Part shown: one piece after another, positions 49,817-58,915 of the stretch
Position numbering within the stretch: position 1 is the stretch's first letter
Layout: every line of letters starts with the position of its first letter
NCBI RefSeq assembly: GCF_001895265.1
Contig: NZ_CP016796.1
Coordinates: 806,001 to 870,000, forward strand
Direction of reading: 5' to 3'
DNA length: 64,000 nt
From: Francisella uliginis
GTDB taxonomy: Bacteria; Pseudomonadota; Gammaproteobacteria; Francisellales; Francisellaceae
The notes under the pieces: generated by a model
What the model was told of the DNA's origin: nothing
Seen by the model: the letters and a program-made list of their open reading frames with translations, nothing else
Databases searched by the model: none
Program-made: the position numbers and the translations under genes

Positions 49817-51085
49817 TTAGATACTAATATAAATATCATATAAGAATGATACAAATATTAATGATGAGAATATCAGGTAAAGAAGAGTTGTTGTAATTGC
49901 TTCATTTTTACCGCCGGCTAGTATTTTTCCAAGAGAGAAGTAAACAGGAACTATTAAAACATTTAGAACTAAGGCTAATAATGTTGCAATTATAAGCATT
50001 AAGTTACTAAGTAATTTATCACCAGCAAAGATACCTATAGCAATCATAAATATTCTAATAATTTCAATATACAGCATCGATTTAATCAAGCGACTATTAA
50101 TGATGGATTCTATTTTTAACGTTATAAGATTAAATCGCCAGCCTGCATAGATTAGTATACACATAAGATATCCAGCAATTAAAAATAAAAAAGTACTTAT
50201 TGCGGAGTTAAGGTATACGGGATTTATTGAGTTTACTAAAGTTTCATATTTTAGAAAATTAAGATAAATCACTTTATTTACAATTATTAGGCCTAAACTA
50301 AAGTAGATATATTTAAGAAGTTGTATACCATTTTCTTTATTATTAGATACTGTTAAAACGTGTAAATATATCAGTGATAATGGTAGTATGATTAGATTAA
50401 AACTACTGAAAACTTTAAGATTTAAAAATAAGTAAAAAAGTATAAGTGAGAAGATAAAAAATATTGTAAGAACACCGTAGAAACTAATATTAACTCTTTC
50501 AGTCTGGTTTGTTAAAGATGTATTTAGTCGATAGCTATTTTTTAAGAAAAATACTAACAAAAATATAGTTACAGCTAAGTAAAATATTTTGAAATAAAAA
50601 AGATTTTTAAAAATTAAAAAATATATTGCAGTACCCATGGCAATACCAAGTAAAGCACTTGAATATATTCCAATAAAACCATATAGACGACGTAAGTCAG
50701 TTTTCAGGTAAAAAGCACTTAAGTTAAAAATTAAGTTTACTAAAACTGTTGCAATTCCAATCCAAAGAGCTGCACAGCTAAAAAGTATCATATTGTGAAC
50801 AAAAGATAATGCAACGGCAATTATTGTAAATTGTAAGCCGTGGACTATTGATTTAGTTGAACCAAAAAAGTAATTACTAATACAACCAAAAATTCCAGCA
50901 AAGAATACTACAAAAAGATGATCATCACGATTATAGAAAAAGTCAATTTTACCATATTCGCTTAGAACTGTTATTGAAGGTGCGATAGCTAAACATAAAC
51001 AAAAAACCATAAAAGCAATAATATGTAGCCCTCTAGGTTGCTTAAAATGGATATTTACTTTTGAAATGTTTATGTTTTTTTTCAT
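49817..51085 (-). CDS. Polytopic membrane transporter, possibly POT/MFS-like
   Basis: A 422-residue very hydrophobic protein with about twelve predicted helices, the size of an MFS permease. The start (QPRGLHIIAFMVFCLCLAI) and GKIDFFYNRDD region vaguely recall divergent POT-type transporters of Francisella, but I see no diagnostic motif. It lies in a reverse-strand run with the DUF1841 gene 1 base upstream, so it is probably co-transcribed with it and nth. Substrate unknown; the transporter call is from topology only. Confidence 0.5.
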   Translation of the reverse strand: MKKNINISKVNIHFKQPRGLHIIAFMVFCLCLAIAPSITVLSEYGKIDFFYNRDDHLFVVFFAGIFGCISNYFFGSTKSIVHGLQFTIIAVALSFVHNMILFSCAALWIGIATVLVNLIFNLSAFYLKTDLRRLYGFIGIYSSALLGIAMGTAIYFLIFKNLFYFKIFYLAVTIFLLVFFLKNSYRLNTSLTNQTERVNISFYGVLTIFFIFSLILFYLFLNLKVFSSFNLIILPLSLIYLHVLTVSNNKENGIQLLKYIYFSLGLIIVNKVIYLNFLKYETLVNSINPVYLNSAISTFLFLIAGYLMCILIYAGWRFNLITLKIESIINSRLIKSMLYIEIIRIFMIAIGIFAGDKLLSNLMLIIATLLALVLNVLIVPVYFSLGKILAGGKNEAITTTLLYLIFSSLIFVSFLYDIYISI

Positions 51086-51086
51086 C

Positions 51087-51518
51087 TTATTTAAGTAGTA
51101 ACTCTTGTAGTTTTATTAAATATTCACCTTCATTAGGAAGAGTATTGTATTTTTGAGATTTCCACATCTCTTCAGCTAAATAGTCTATCATAAGATGATG
51201 AACTTTATGCTCATCATTATTATATTTGTTAACTAGTTTGTGGTAAGTTTCATTTATGCCAAATGGGCGATTAGTTTGGACTTGCTCGATTATAGCTAAA
51301 TGTAGACTTATATGTAAGAAGGGGTTAATTTGTCCCATCTCTGGAGAGTAGTCCTTATCAACATTATCAAAAACAATTTCTTTGTGATATTCAGGGTGTA
51401 GTTCTATGATTCTAGCTATTTGCTCTTCGATAGCGGTTAGTGGTTGTTTATTTTGAAACTTATCCCAGCTATCAATAAAAAGTTTGCGTAGCTGAAGTCT
51501 ATCTTGAGAAAAAATCAT
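51087..51518 (-). CDS. DUF1841 family protein
   Basis: A 143-residue soluble protein with the DUF1841 pattern: RKLFIDSWDKFQNKQPLTAIEEQIA near 10-35, EYHKEIVFDN near 55, NPFLHISLHLAIIEQ near 80 and HHLMIDYLAEEMWKSQ near 115. Members are uncharacterised and often lie beside nth in gammaproteobacteria. It overlaps the nth stop by 4 bases (ATGA), so translation is coupled. Function unknown. Confidence 0.85.
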   Translation of the reverse strand: MIFSQDRLQLRKLFIDSWDKFQNKQPLTAIEEQIARIIELHPEYHKEIVFDNVDKDYSPEMGQINPFLHISLHLAIIEQVQTNRPFGINETYHKLVNKYNNDEHKVHHLMIDYLAEEMWKSQKYNTLPNEGEYLIKLQELLLK

Positions 51519-52153
51519 ATGTACTTATCCTTATCCTTAAATTCACAGTAATCATATATAATACAATTTCGACATTTTGGTTTTTGTGCAGTACATATAT
51601 ATCTACCATGTAATATTATCCAATGATGGGCATCTTGAAGATATTCTTTAGGTATCACGCGAAGTAGTTTTTTCTCAACTTCATTAACATTTTTACCTTT
51701 AGCAAGAGGGATACGATTCGCTAATCTAAAAATATGAGTATCCACAGCCATAGTAGGCCTACCAAAAGCAGTATTTAAAACTACATTAGCAGTTTTTCTC
51801 CCAACACCTGCTAAGGAAATCAAATCATCAAAATTATCTGGAACTTGGCTATCAAACTTTTCAATCAAGTCTTTGCATGTAGCTATGACATTTTTAGCTT
51901 TAGTTTTATAAAGTCCAATTGATTTTATGTATTCGGCTAATTTTTGCTCACCTAGTGCATATATTTGCTCAGGAGTATTAGCAACTTTATATAAAACTTC
52001 CGTTGCTTTATTTACGCCTACATCAGTGGCCTGTGCAGATAGTATTACAGCTATTAAAAGCTCAAAGTTGCTCGAATATTCAAGTTCAGTAGTTGGATTA
52101 GGATCGTTTTGTTTCCAAGTTTCAAAAATTTGGATTCTTTTTTGCTTATTCAT
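51515..52153 (-). CDS. nth: Endonuclease III (DNA glycosylase/AP lyase)
   Basis: A 212-residue base-excision repair enzyme removing oxidised pyrimidines. The helix-hairpin-helix LISLAGVGRKTANVVLNTAF near residue 110 contains the catalytic lysine. The catalytic aspartate is in MAVDTHIFRLANR. The iron-sulfur cluster ligands C-x6-C-x2-C-x5-C appear at the C-terminus (CTAQKPKCRNCIIYDYC). It starts 8 bases inside the end of the RnfB-like gene and runs into DUF1841. Confidence 0.96.
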   Translation of the reverse strand: MNKQKRIQIFETWKQNDPNPTTELEYSSNFELLIAVILSAQATDVGVNKATEVLYKVANTPEQIYALGEQKLAEYIKSIGLYKTKAKNVIATCKDLIEKFDSQVPDNFDDLISLAGVGRKTANVVLNTAFGRPTMAVDTHIFRLANRIPLAKGKNVNEVEKKLLRVIPKEYLQDAHHWIILHGRYICTAQKPKCRNCIIYDYCEFKDKDKYI

Positions 52154-52775
52154 CTACACTAGACTTTTTCTTTTTATTTCTAAACTTAGCTAATGAAGCA
52201 GCGATATATGCTTTTTTATCCATTTCTTGAGCTGTAGCGATATTTTTATAAACATCTCGCTGTTTAGATTTTGCTTGTTCAACTCTTTGCTTATGAAATT
52301 CATATCTATTACGATAGTAATCTTTTTGAGTTTCATATTCATTTTCAGATAGGTTTATTGGCTGCTTCTCTTCTACAATATTGATTAAAGAGATACAATC
52401 CATTGGGCATGGTTCAATACATAACTCACAACCTGTACACTCTGATTCGATAACAGTATGCATTAATTTTTTAGTGCCAGAAATTGCATCAACAGGGCAT
52501 GCCTGTAAGCATTTTTCACAGCCTATACACATTGATTCATCAATTTTTGCAACAGCTCGAGGTTTTTCTACTCCTAATGAGATATCAAGAGGTATCTCAG
52601 GCTTATCTAGTAACTTTGATAATTCTTTTAAGGTTCTTTGCCCGCCTGTGATACATTTGTTGTGTTTTTCGCCATTAGTTATAGCTTTGGCATAACTATA
52701 ACAGTCTTCATAAGTGCATTTTTGACATTGAGTTTGTGGTAATACTTTATCAATTGAATCTACTGATGTAATCAT
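52146..52775 (-). CDS. RnfB-like ferredoxin, soluble and without other Rnf genes
   Basis: A 209-residue iron-sulfur protein. The N-terminal 4Fe-4S domain has CQKCTYEDC with a further Cys41. Two ferredoxin-type clusters follow: CIGCEKCLQACP near 83-94 and CTGCELCIEPCP near 113-124. A charged lysine-rich tail ends it. RnfB of the ion-pumping Rnf complex starts with a membrane helix; that is missing here, and no rnfA, C, D, G or E is present. Adjacency to nth recalls the rnfABCDGE-nth order in enterics, so this looks like a relic or a reassigned soluble electron carrier. Confidence 0.85.
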   Translation of the reverse strand: MITSVDSIDKVLPQTQCQKCTYEDCYSYAKAITNGEKHNKCITGGQRTLKELSKLLDKPEIPLDISLGVEKPRAVAKIDESMCIGCEKCLQACPVDAISGTKKLMHTVIESECTGCELCIEPCPMDCISLINIVEEKQPINLSENEYETQKDYYRNRYEFHKQRVEQAKSKQRDVYKNIATAQEMDKKAYIAASLAKFRNKKKKSSVDE

Positions 52776-52777
52776 AT

Positions 52778-53422
52778 TTAATATAATTCTATGTTTGTTT
52801 TACTTTCGATGTTTTTTATGTAACTGGCAATATTGCTAGGTATTTCAATTAGTCCTTTAGCCATTGTTAAGATGAAGAATATAGGAAATATATTGATATC
52901 ATCCCAAGAGAATTTATCACCATTAATAAATGGAGTTTTTACAAAGGGATCAATTTTCTCTAATAGTTCATTTATAGCTTTAATTGAATCATATGGAGGA
53001 TTTTTTAGTAGCGATTCCATATCATCGATATATTGAGACTTTTTATTTATAAAATAATCTTTAGCACTTTGAGTAGGAAAATCACACTCATTAGCAGGAT
53101 GGTGTGGTATACGAGGATATACTACTCTACGATAATGAGGCGCTAGTTTAGATACATACTCTTTTACAGAGCTATCTATAGTTGACGTTGCTATTTCAAA
53201 ATTTTGTAACTTGGAGATGTAATTGCATATTTCATCACTTTCTTTGATAAAGCTACCATCATCTTTTTCTAAAAATGGTACCTGTTTAGAGCCAATTCTA
53301 TCTATATGAGCTTTTTCATCGTCATTTGCTAAAATTATCATTTCATAATCTAGCTTACTTAAATCAGCAACTAGTCTTACTTTTATACAATAAGGACAAT
53401 GATGGTACAAATATATTTTCAT
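52778..53422 (-). CDS. grxB: Glutaredoxin 2 (GST-fold)
   Basis: A 214-residue glutaredoxin of the glutathione-S-transferase fold. The redox site HHCPYCIKVR lies at residues 7-16, followed by a VPFLEKDDGSFIKESDEI segment near 48-66 that binds glutathione. A helical GST-C-like domain follows. It reduces protein disulfides using glutathione. It ends 2 bases before the RnfB-like gene, so the two redox proteins are co-transcribed with nth and DUF1841. Confidence 0.92.
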   Translation of the reverse strand: MKIYLYHHCPYCIKVRLVADLSKLDYEMIILANDDEKAHIDRIGSKQVPFLEKDDGSFIKESDEICNYISKLQNFEIATSTIDSSVKEYVSKLAPHYRRVVYPRIPHHPANECDFPTQSAKDYFINKKSQYIDDMESLLKNPPYDSIKAINELLEKIDPFVKTPFINGDKFSWDDINIFPIFFILTMAKGLIEIPSNIASYIKNIESKTNIELY

Positions 53423-53587
53423 AATAAATTATTTGTATATTTCTATATTTTGAACTAATTATATCATTTATTGAGATTAGATAAACTAACAATGTAATGT
53501 TAAAAAAAACAGGGATTGTGGTTAATTTTTATTTTATTTACACCTAAAAAGACATTAATATAAAATTTATTATCATCGGAAAATATC

Positions 53588-55060
53588 ATGTTTAAAGATT
53601 TAAAATCTAAGCAAAGTTTTACAATCGCAGCTATTACGTTCTGGGGACAGTTTGCAACTTATAGCCTTATATCTATATTAATCTTATATCTAACTAAATC
53701 AACATCTCACTATGGTTTAGGATTTTCAGAGCATCGAGCTTATTCATTTCAAGGGGTTAGCCAAGCCATGGGGTACGCTATACTCATGATAGGAGGGTAT
53801 ATAGCTGATAAGTATTTGGGGCTTAGAAGAGCTATACTTCTTGGTAGTTTACTAATGGCATTTAGTTATTTGCTTATTTTCTTAAGTGGTTTTTTTGTTC
53901 AATATACAAATGAGTTTTTTATATTCTCTTATGCCCTGATCCCTGCTAGTTCATCTTTATTTTTAGGGACATCTTCTGGGATGGTATCTAAAATATATAG
54001 TACAGACTATAAAGCTGCTAAAGGAGCGATGACTTCATTTTATATAGCGATAAATTTAGGTAGCCTTATAGCGTTTGCAATCTCTCCTATATTAATTGGT
54101 TATAAATATGGAGCTTTAGCAGTTTTAGCTATAGTTTTTGTTGGTAAGACTATAGCAGCTTTAAATTTTTATTATCGTTTTGAAATGTATGATAATGTTG
54201 TCGATAAAATTGATAAGGAGTCTATGCCATTCAAATCAAAATCTATAGTAATATCTTATTTAGTGATAGCTTATGTATTGACGCTTATATTTTATCAAAT
54301 ACCTAATCAGGCTAATATAATACTTGGAACAATCAGTATAATCTGTTTATTAGCATTCTTATTAAGAACAATAGTTGGTTTAAAAGCACAAATAAGAATT
54401 AAGCAAGTAATCGGATTGTTTCTAATTGTGATAGCCGTAGTATTTTTCGTTGTTTATAATCAAATGGGATCAACATTGATATTATTAGCTAAAAATAACT
54501 CTGATCTCAACCTTTTAGGCTTAACAGTCAAACCAGCAAGTTATAACCTAATAAATCCAATTATAATAATTTTTGGCGGAATGGCATTAATTAGAATTTA
54601 TCCACTTATACCAAGATTTTATATACCATATCAATTTGCTGTGGGAGTATTATTATCAGCAATTTCGCTATTAGTTCTATACTATGCTTTTTTAAATACC
54701 TCAACTGGAGTTATAAACGGTAACTATATTGGACTTACATTTGTTTTACTTTCAATTGCAGAACTATTTGTCAGCGCTATAGGACTAAGTATGATTGGGA
54801 TATATTGTGATCCTAAAACCATGGGATTTGCAATGGGAGCGTGGTATATAGCATGTTCATTATCAAACTCTATTACAGGTCTTGTAAACCAAGTAGTAGC
54901 ATTACCAAAAGATGGTGTATCGATTCTTATAAGTGCCAATATATATAAAGATTACTTTTTAGATATGGGAGCTATAGTATTAGTAGTTGGTATTGCTATA
55001 TGTGTTGTAACATTTGCAATGGTAAAATTTATGAAAAAGAGAAGTATTGATTTTGTATAA
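53588..55060 (+). CDS. POT/PTR2-family peptide transporter
   Basis: A 490-residue proton-coupled oligopeptide symporter-like protein with about fourteen hydrophobic segments. GGYIADKYLGLRRAILLGS near residues 65-85 is the PTR2 signature. The usual ExxERFxYY motif of the first helix is replaced (FWGQFATYSLISI), as in a divergent subgroup. Peptide uptake is important to Francisella, an amino-acid scavenger. It is divergent from grxB and convergent with ferritin (4 bases between stops). Substrate uncertain. Confidence 0.85.
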   Translation: MFKDLKSKQSFTIAAITFWGQFATYSLISILILYLTKSTSHYGLGFSEHRAYSFQGVSQAMGYAILMIGGYIADKYLGLRRAILLGSLLMAFSYLLIFLSGFFVQYTNEFFIFSYALIPASSSLFLGTSSGMVSKIYSTDYKAAKGAMTSFYIAINLGSLIAFAISPILIGYKYGALAVLAIVFVGKTIAALNFYYRFEMYDNVVDKIDKESMPFKSKSIVISYLVIAYVLTLIFYQIPNQANIILGTISIICLLAFLLRTIVGLKAQIRIKQVIGLFLIVIAVVFFVVYNQMGSTLILLAKNNSDLNLLGLTVKPASYNLINPIIIIFGGMALIRIYPLIPRFYIPYQFAVGVLLSAISLLVLYYAFLNTSTGVINGNYIGLTFVLLSIAELFVSAIGLSMIGIYCDPKTMGFAMGAWYIACSLSNSITGLVNQVVALPKDGVSILISANIYKDYFLDMGAIVLVVGIAICVVTFAMVKFMKKRSIDFV

Positions 55061-55064
55061 TAGA

Positions 55065-55568
55065 TTAGTTTAGAGATGGTGCATTAAAGCTTCTTTTTGC
55101 TGCTTCTTGATCAAGTAGATATAAACCACTATCTTTAACAAGCTTGATTTTGTTAATCATATCACCAACTGTAGCTTCTTCTTCAACTTGCTCATCGATA
55201 AACCATTGCAAGAAGCTTTTAGTAGCATGTTCTTTTTCTTCTAAAGCTATATCCATTAAATCATAAAGTTTTGCTGTAACTTCTTCTTCATGTTTAAGTG
55301 TTGCCTCAAAAGCTTCAAGTAGAGAGCTGAAGTCATTTTGAGGAGCAGCTACTGATTTAACTTCAATACGGCCATTTTTATCATTAATGAATTTCATAAT
55401 TTTTTTAGCGTGAAAAAGTTCTTCTTCATATTGAGCCATAAACCAGTTAGTAAAACCACCTAAGCCAAGATCTTCAGTATAACCAGCCATAGCTAGGTAA
55501 ATATTTGCAGATTCTAATTCGTAGTTAAATTGGTCATTTAAAGCATCTAATAGTTTCTTTGATAGCAT
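55065..55568 (-). CDS. ftnA: Ferritin (non-haem)
   Basis: A 167-residue four-helix iron-storage protein. Ferroxidase ligands are visible: Glu in NYELESANIY near 17, Glu and His in YEEELFHAKK near 48-54, and Glu in KHEEEVTAKL near 93. No haem-binding methionine is evident, so it is ferritin rather than bacterioferritin. It is divergent from lipA. Its upstream gap is AT-rich; I could not support a Fur box in it. Confidence 0.93.
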   Translation of the reverse strand: MLSKKLLDALNDQFNYELESANIYLAMAGYTEDLGLGGFTNWFMAQYEEELFHAKKIMKFINDKNGRIEVKSVAAPQNDFSSLLEAFEATLKHEEEVTAKLYDLMDIALEEKEHATKSFLQWFIDEQVEEEATVGDMINKIKLVKDSGLYLLDQEAAKRSFNAPSLN

Positions 55569-55756
55569 AATTAATTTCCTTTCCTTATTTTATATATTCC
55601 ACTAGAGTGTAAAGATTTTTTATGAGATGTTCAAATTTATTGCTAAATAATATTAACTAAACAAAATATAATATCAAACTAAATATTTATAATTAGTACT
55701 TATTATTTTATAATGTACTAAAAATTATAGTCCCACGAAAATATTCTGTAAATATT

Positions 55757-56740
55757 ATGAAAGAAATATCTAGTATAAAAGTAAAGATTGAAAGTGGTAA
55801 CAAGTATACGACTGATCATGGATTTCATGCTGTAAAAGACGGTATTAGAAATAAAAAAGAAAACTCTGTACAAATACGTAAACCAGAATGGTTAAAAGTA
55901 CAGCGACAAGATTCTAAAGAGTATCAAAAAGTTAAATCTATCACAAAAAAGCATAAATTAGCTACAGTTTGTGAAGAAGCAAAATGTCCTAATATAAATG
56001 AGTGTTGGTCTCATGGTACAGCAACGATTATGCTAATGGGTGCTGTATGTACTCGAGCTTGTAAATTCTGCTCTGTTGATACTGGTAATCCGAAAGGATG
56101 GCTTGATAAAGACGAGCCTAAAAATACCGCTGAAAGTGTTAGACTAATGAATTTAGAATATGTTGTGCTTACATCAGTAGATAGAGATGATTTAGAAGAT
56201 GGTGGAGCTGGGCATTATGCTGAGACTATTACAGCTATTAAAAATGTTGATGAGAGTATTAAAGTAGAAGCTTTGACACCAGATTTTGCAGGAGTTAAAG
56301 AAAATGTTGATAAAATTATCAATACAAAAGTTGATGTAATAGCGCAAAATATCGAGACTGTTGAACGTTTGACTCATCCTGTACGTGATCCTAGAGCAGG
56401 ATATAGACAAACACTAGATTTCTTAAAGTATGTTAAAGAAAAAGCTCCTAAGGTTTTAACTAAGACTAGTATTATGGTAGGACTTGGTGAAACTGATGAA
56501 GAAATCTATAAAACAATGGATGATGCAAGAGAAGCTGGAGTAGATATTATTACCCTTGGGCAATATATGCAGCCGACAAGACATCACTTAAGTGTTGAGA
56601 GATTTGTGACGCCGCAACAATTTGAAGAGTATCGTAAAATTGGTTTAGAAAAAGGCTTCTTAGAAGTAGCATCTGGGCCAATGGTCAGATCAAGTTACAG
56701 GGCAGACAGAGTCTTTAAAAGAAATAATCTAGATTTGTAA
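55757..56740 (+). CDS. lipA: Lipoyl synthase
   Basis: A 327-residue radical-SAM enzyme that inserts two sulfurs into octanoyl-carrier domains. The auxiliary cluster motif is [13 protein letters not shown] near 73-85 and the radical-SAM motif [11 protein letters not shown] near 100-110. [10 protein letters not shown] near the C-terminus is conserved. Length is normal. elbB follows after 25 bases. No lipB is present in the window. Confidence 0.97.
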   Translation: MKEISSIKVKIESGNKYTTDHGFHAVKDGIRNKKENSVQIRKPEWLKVQRQDSKEYQKVKSITKKHKLATVCEEAKCPNINECWSHGTATIMLMGAVCTRACKFCSVDTGNPKGWLDKDEPKNTAESVRLMNLEYVVLTSVDRDDLEDGGAGHYAETITAIKNVDESIKVEALTPDFAGVKENVDKIINTKVDVIAQNIETVERLTHPVRDPRAGYRQTLDFLKYVKEKAPKVLTKTSIMVGLGETDEEIYKTMDDAREAGVDIITLGQYMQPTRHHLSVERFVTPQQFEEYRKIGLEKGFLEVASGPMVRSSYRADRVFKRNNLDL

Positions 56741-56765
56741 AATCAAAAAATAAAGGTGAAATAAA

Positions 56766-57425
56766 ATGGCAAAAGTAGCGGTAGTATTATCTGGGTGTGG
56801 ATATCTTGATGGTTCAGAAATATACGAAACTGTATTGACTATATTAGCTTTAGAAAAAAATGGTTTAGAATGGCAAGGAATTGCTTCAAATAAAAACCAA
56901 AAGCATGTAATTAATCATTTACATCAGTCTGTTGATAATAAGGCATCACCTCGTAACATTTTAGAAGAGTCAGCTCGTATAACAAGAGGAAATGTTATAG
57001 ATATAGCAGAGGCTGATAGTGATGATTATGATGCTGTGATTTTCCCTGGTGGCTTTGGTGCAGCGAAAAATATTATAGATTTTGCTTTTGTAGGTGATGA
57101 AAGTTATACAATGGATGAAGAAGTTTTGACTTTCGCTAGAGCATTTTATTTAGCAGATAAGCCAGCTGGATATATGTGTATAGCGCCTTTGATGATACCT
57201 TTAGTGTATCCAGAAGGCACAAAAGCAACTGTTGGTACAGATCCAAGTACTTCAGCTGTATTAGAGAAAAAAGGTGCTGAAGCAGTAATTATGGATGCAA
57301 CAGATATTTGTATTGATGAGAGTGTAAAAGTAGTATCAACACCTGCTTATATGTGTGCTAGAAATATATTAGAAGCATCGCAAGGTATTGAGAAATTAGT
57401 GGAAAAAATAGTTAGTTATATTTAA
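56766..57425 (+). CDS. elbB: Glyoxalase ElbB (DJ-1/PfpI superfamily)
   Basis: A 219-residue protein of the class I glutamine-amidotransferase-like fold. The start [18 protein letters not shown] is diagnostic of ElbB. The nucleophile elbow has [13 protein letters not shown], with the cysteine near residue 138, and the acidic partner is upstream in [16 protein letters not shown]. Escherichia coli ElbB has weak glyoxalase activity and was tied to isoprenoid synthesis. yebC follows after 14 bases. Confidence 0.93.
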   Translation: MAKVAVVLSGCGYLDGSEIYETVLTILALEKNGLEWQGIASNKNQKHVINHLHQSVDNKASPRNILEESARITRGNVIDIAEADSDDYDAVIFPGGFGAAKNIIDFAFVGDESYTMDEEVLTFARAFYLADKPAGYMCIAPLMIPLVYPEGTKATVGTDPSTSAVLEKKGAEAVIMDATDICIDESVKVVSTPAYMCARNILEASQGIEKLVEKIVSYI

Positions 57426-57439
57426 ATAAAGGTGTAAAA

Positions 57440-58186
57440 ATGGCAGGTCATAGTAAATGGGCTAATATTAAGCATAAAAAAGCAAAAGAAGATGCAAAAC
57501 GAGGTAAAGTTTTTACTAAGCTAATTAGAGAAATTACTGTTGCTGCAAGACTTGGAGGTGGTGATAAAGATGCTAACCCAAGACTTAGAGCGGCAATAGC
57601 TACAGCTTTAGCAAATAATATGAGTAAGGACACTATCGAAAGAGCTGTACTTAAAGGTGCTGGCGGTGATGATAGTGCTAATGTTGAAGAAGTGCGTTAT
57701 GAAGGCTATGGACCAAACGGTGTAGCTATTATGGTTGATTGTATGACAGATAATCGTAATCGTACAGTTGGTGAAGTTCGTCACGCTTTTACAAAAAGTG
57801 GTGGCAATCTAGGCACAGATGGTTCAGTAGCTTATATGTTTACTCAAAGAGGAATTATATCTTTTGGCTCTGAAACTGATGAAGATGAGCTTATGGAAGC
57901 AGCGTTAGAAGCTGGTGCTGAAGATGTTGTTACACATGAGGATGGTAGTATTGATGTTATGACTGATCCGCAAGATTTTTCAGATGTCCAAGAAGCTTTA
58001 ATTGAGAAAGGTTTTAACTCAGAAAGCGCAGAAGTTACATTTGATGCTGAGACAAAAGCTGAGTTAGATGTTGAAACTGCTGAAAAAGTTATCAATTTAA
58101 TTGATAAATTAGAAGATCTTGATGATGTGCAAAATGTATACTCTAATGCTAACTTTACTCAAGAGTTGATGGAGCAGTTGGGTTAG
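57440..58186 (+). CDS. yebC: YebC/PmpR-family translation or transcription factor
   Basis: A 248-residue, three-domain protein starting [15 protein letters not shown], the diagnostic N-terminus. [24 protein letters not shown] near 50-75 and [22 protein letters not shown] near 92-113 are conserved. Family members help ribosomes at proline stretches or act as regulators. yebC-ruvC-ruvA order is typical of gammaproteobacteria. A 135-base gap with a perfect dyad separates it from ruvC. Confidence 0.95.
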   Translation: MAGHSKWANIKHKKAKEDAKRGKVFTKLIREITVAARLGGGDKDANPRLRAAIATALANNMSKDTIERAVLKGAGGDDSANVEEVRYEGYGPNGVAIMVDCMTDNRNRTVGEVRHAFTKSGGNLGTDGSVAYMFTQRGIISFGSETDEDELMEAALEAGAEDVVTHEDGSIDVMTDPQDFSDVQEALIEKGFNSESAEVTFDAETKAELDVETAEKVINLIDKLEDLDDVQNVYSNANFTQELMEQLG

Positions 58187-58207
58187 TTTTATTATTACTA
58201 TTTTATT

Positions 58208-58223
58208 TAGTGACAAGTCACTA
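58208..58223. promoter_or_regulatory. Perfect 7-bp dyad between yebC and ruvC
   Basis: TAGTGAC (58208-58214) and GTCACTA (58217-58223) are exact inverted repeats separated by AA. The 2-base spacing is too tight for a terminator hairpin, and no T run follows directly. A protein-binding site in front of ruvC is more likely. It does not match the enteric LexA box. Confidence 0.4.
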
Positions 58224-58321
58224 CAAATATTTCTTTAATTTTATATATGCTTCTATCTATTAGAAACCATCTGTAATAAAATTTTTCTAGTTATATATTT
58301 AAAAGACTTTCTTTAAGACAA

Positions 58322-58837
58322 ATGGTTATTTTAGGAATAGATCCAGGTTCAAGAATAACAGGGTTTGGAGTTATCAAAGTTCAAGCCAATAAGATATATT
58401 ATGTTGCTAGTGGCTGTATTCGTATTACAGAAACAGCAACTGCTAGACGACTAAAGCAAATAGCAGACGGTATAACAGAAGTTATAAAAATATATGCTCC
58501 AACTGAATCAGCTATAGAACAGATTTTTATGTTTCAGAATCCTATGGGCGCTATTAAATTAGGTCAAGCTAGAGGCGTAGCAATGTGTACTTTAGCAATT
58601 AATAATCTTGAGGTTAGTGAATATTCAGCAAAACAAATTAAGCAAGCGGTTGTTGGTACTGGGGGAGCGGCTAAATCTCAAGTTCAACATATGGTACAGT
58701 CTTTATTAGGTCTAAGTAAAAAGCCACCTGAAGATGCAGCAGATGCTCTTGCAATAGCAATATGTCATTATCATAGCAGTAAATCTTTAGCAAAAATTTC
58801 AGGAGCAAGTAGAGTAGCTCAAAAAAGAATTAAATAA
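58322..58837 (+). CDS. ruvC: Crossover junction endodeoxyribonuclease RuvC
   Basis: A 171-residue Holliday-junction resolvase. Catalytic Asp7 lies in [16 protein letters not shown], a Glu in [12 protein letters not shown] near residue 65, and the C-terminal acidic pair in [15 protein letters not shown] near 140-150. Length is normal. An MFS permease gene separates it from ruvA, unlike the usual ruvC-ruvA-ruvB order; ruvB is not in the window. Confidence 0.96.
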   Translation: MVILGIDPGSRITGFGVIKVQANKIYYVASGCIRITETATARRLKQIADGITEVIKIYAPTESAIEQIFMFQNPMGAIKLGQARGVAMCTLAINNLEVSEYSAKQIKQAVVGTGGAAKSQVQHMVQSLLGLSKKPPEDAADALAIAICHYHSSKSLAKISGASRVAQKRIK

Positions 58838-58915
58838 ATTTTAAAAAACTATTTGTTAATACTATAAGTCATACCTATAATAGTTTTATCAAAAATATCT
58901 GTATCTATTGTATAT

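Noticed and set aside
55569-55756. Possible Fur box between ferritin and lipA
   Set aside because: Only loose AT-rich similarity to the GATAAT-type consensus; nothing distinguishable from background.
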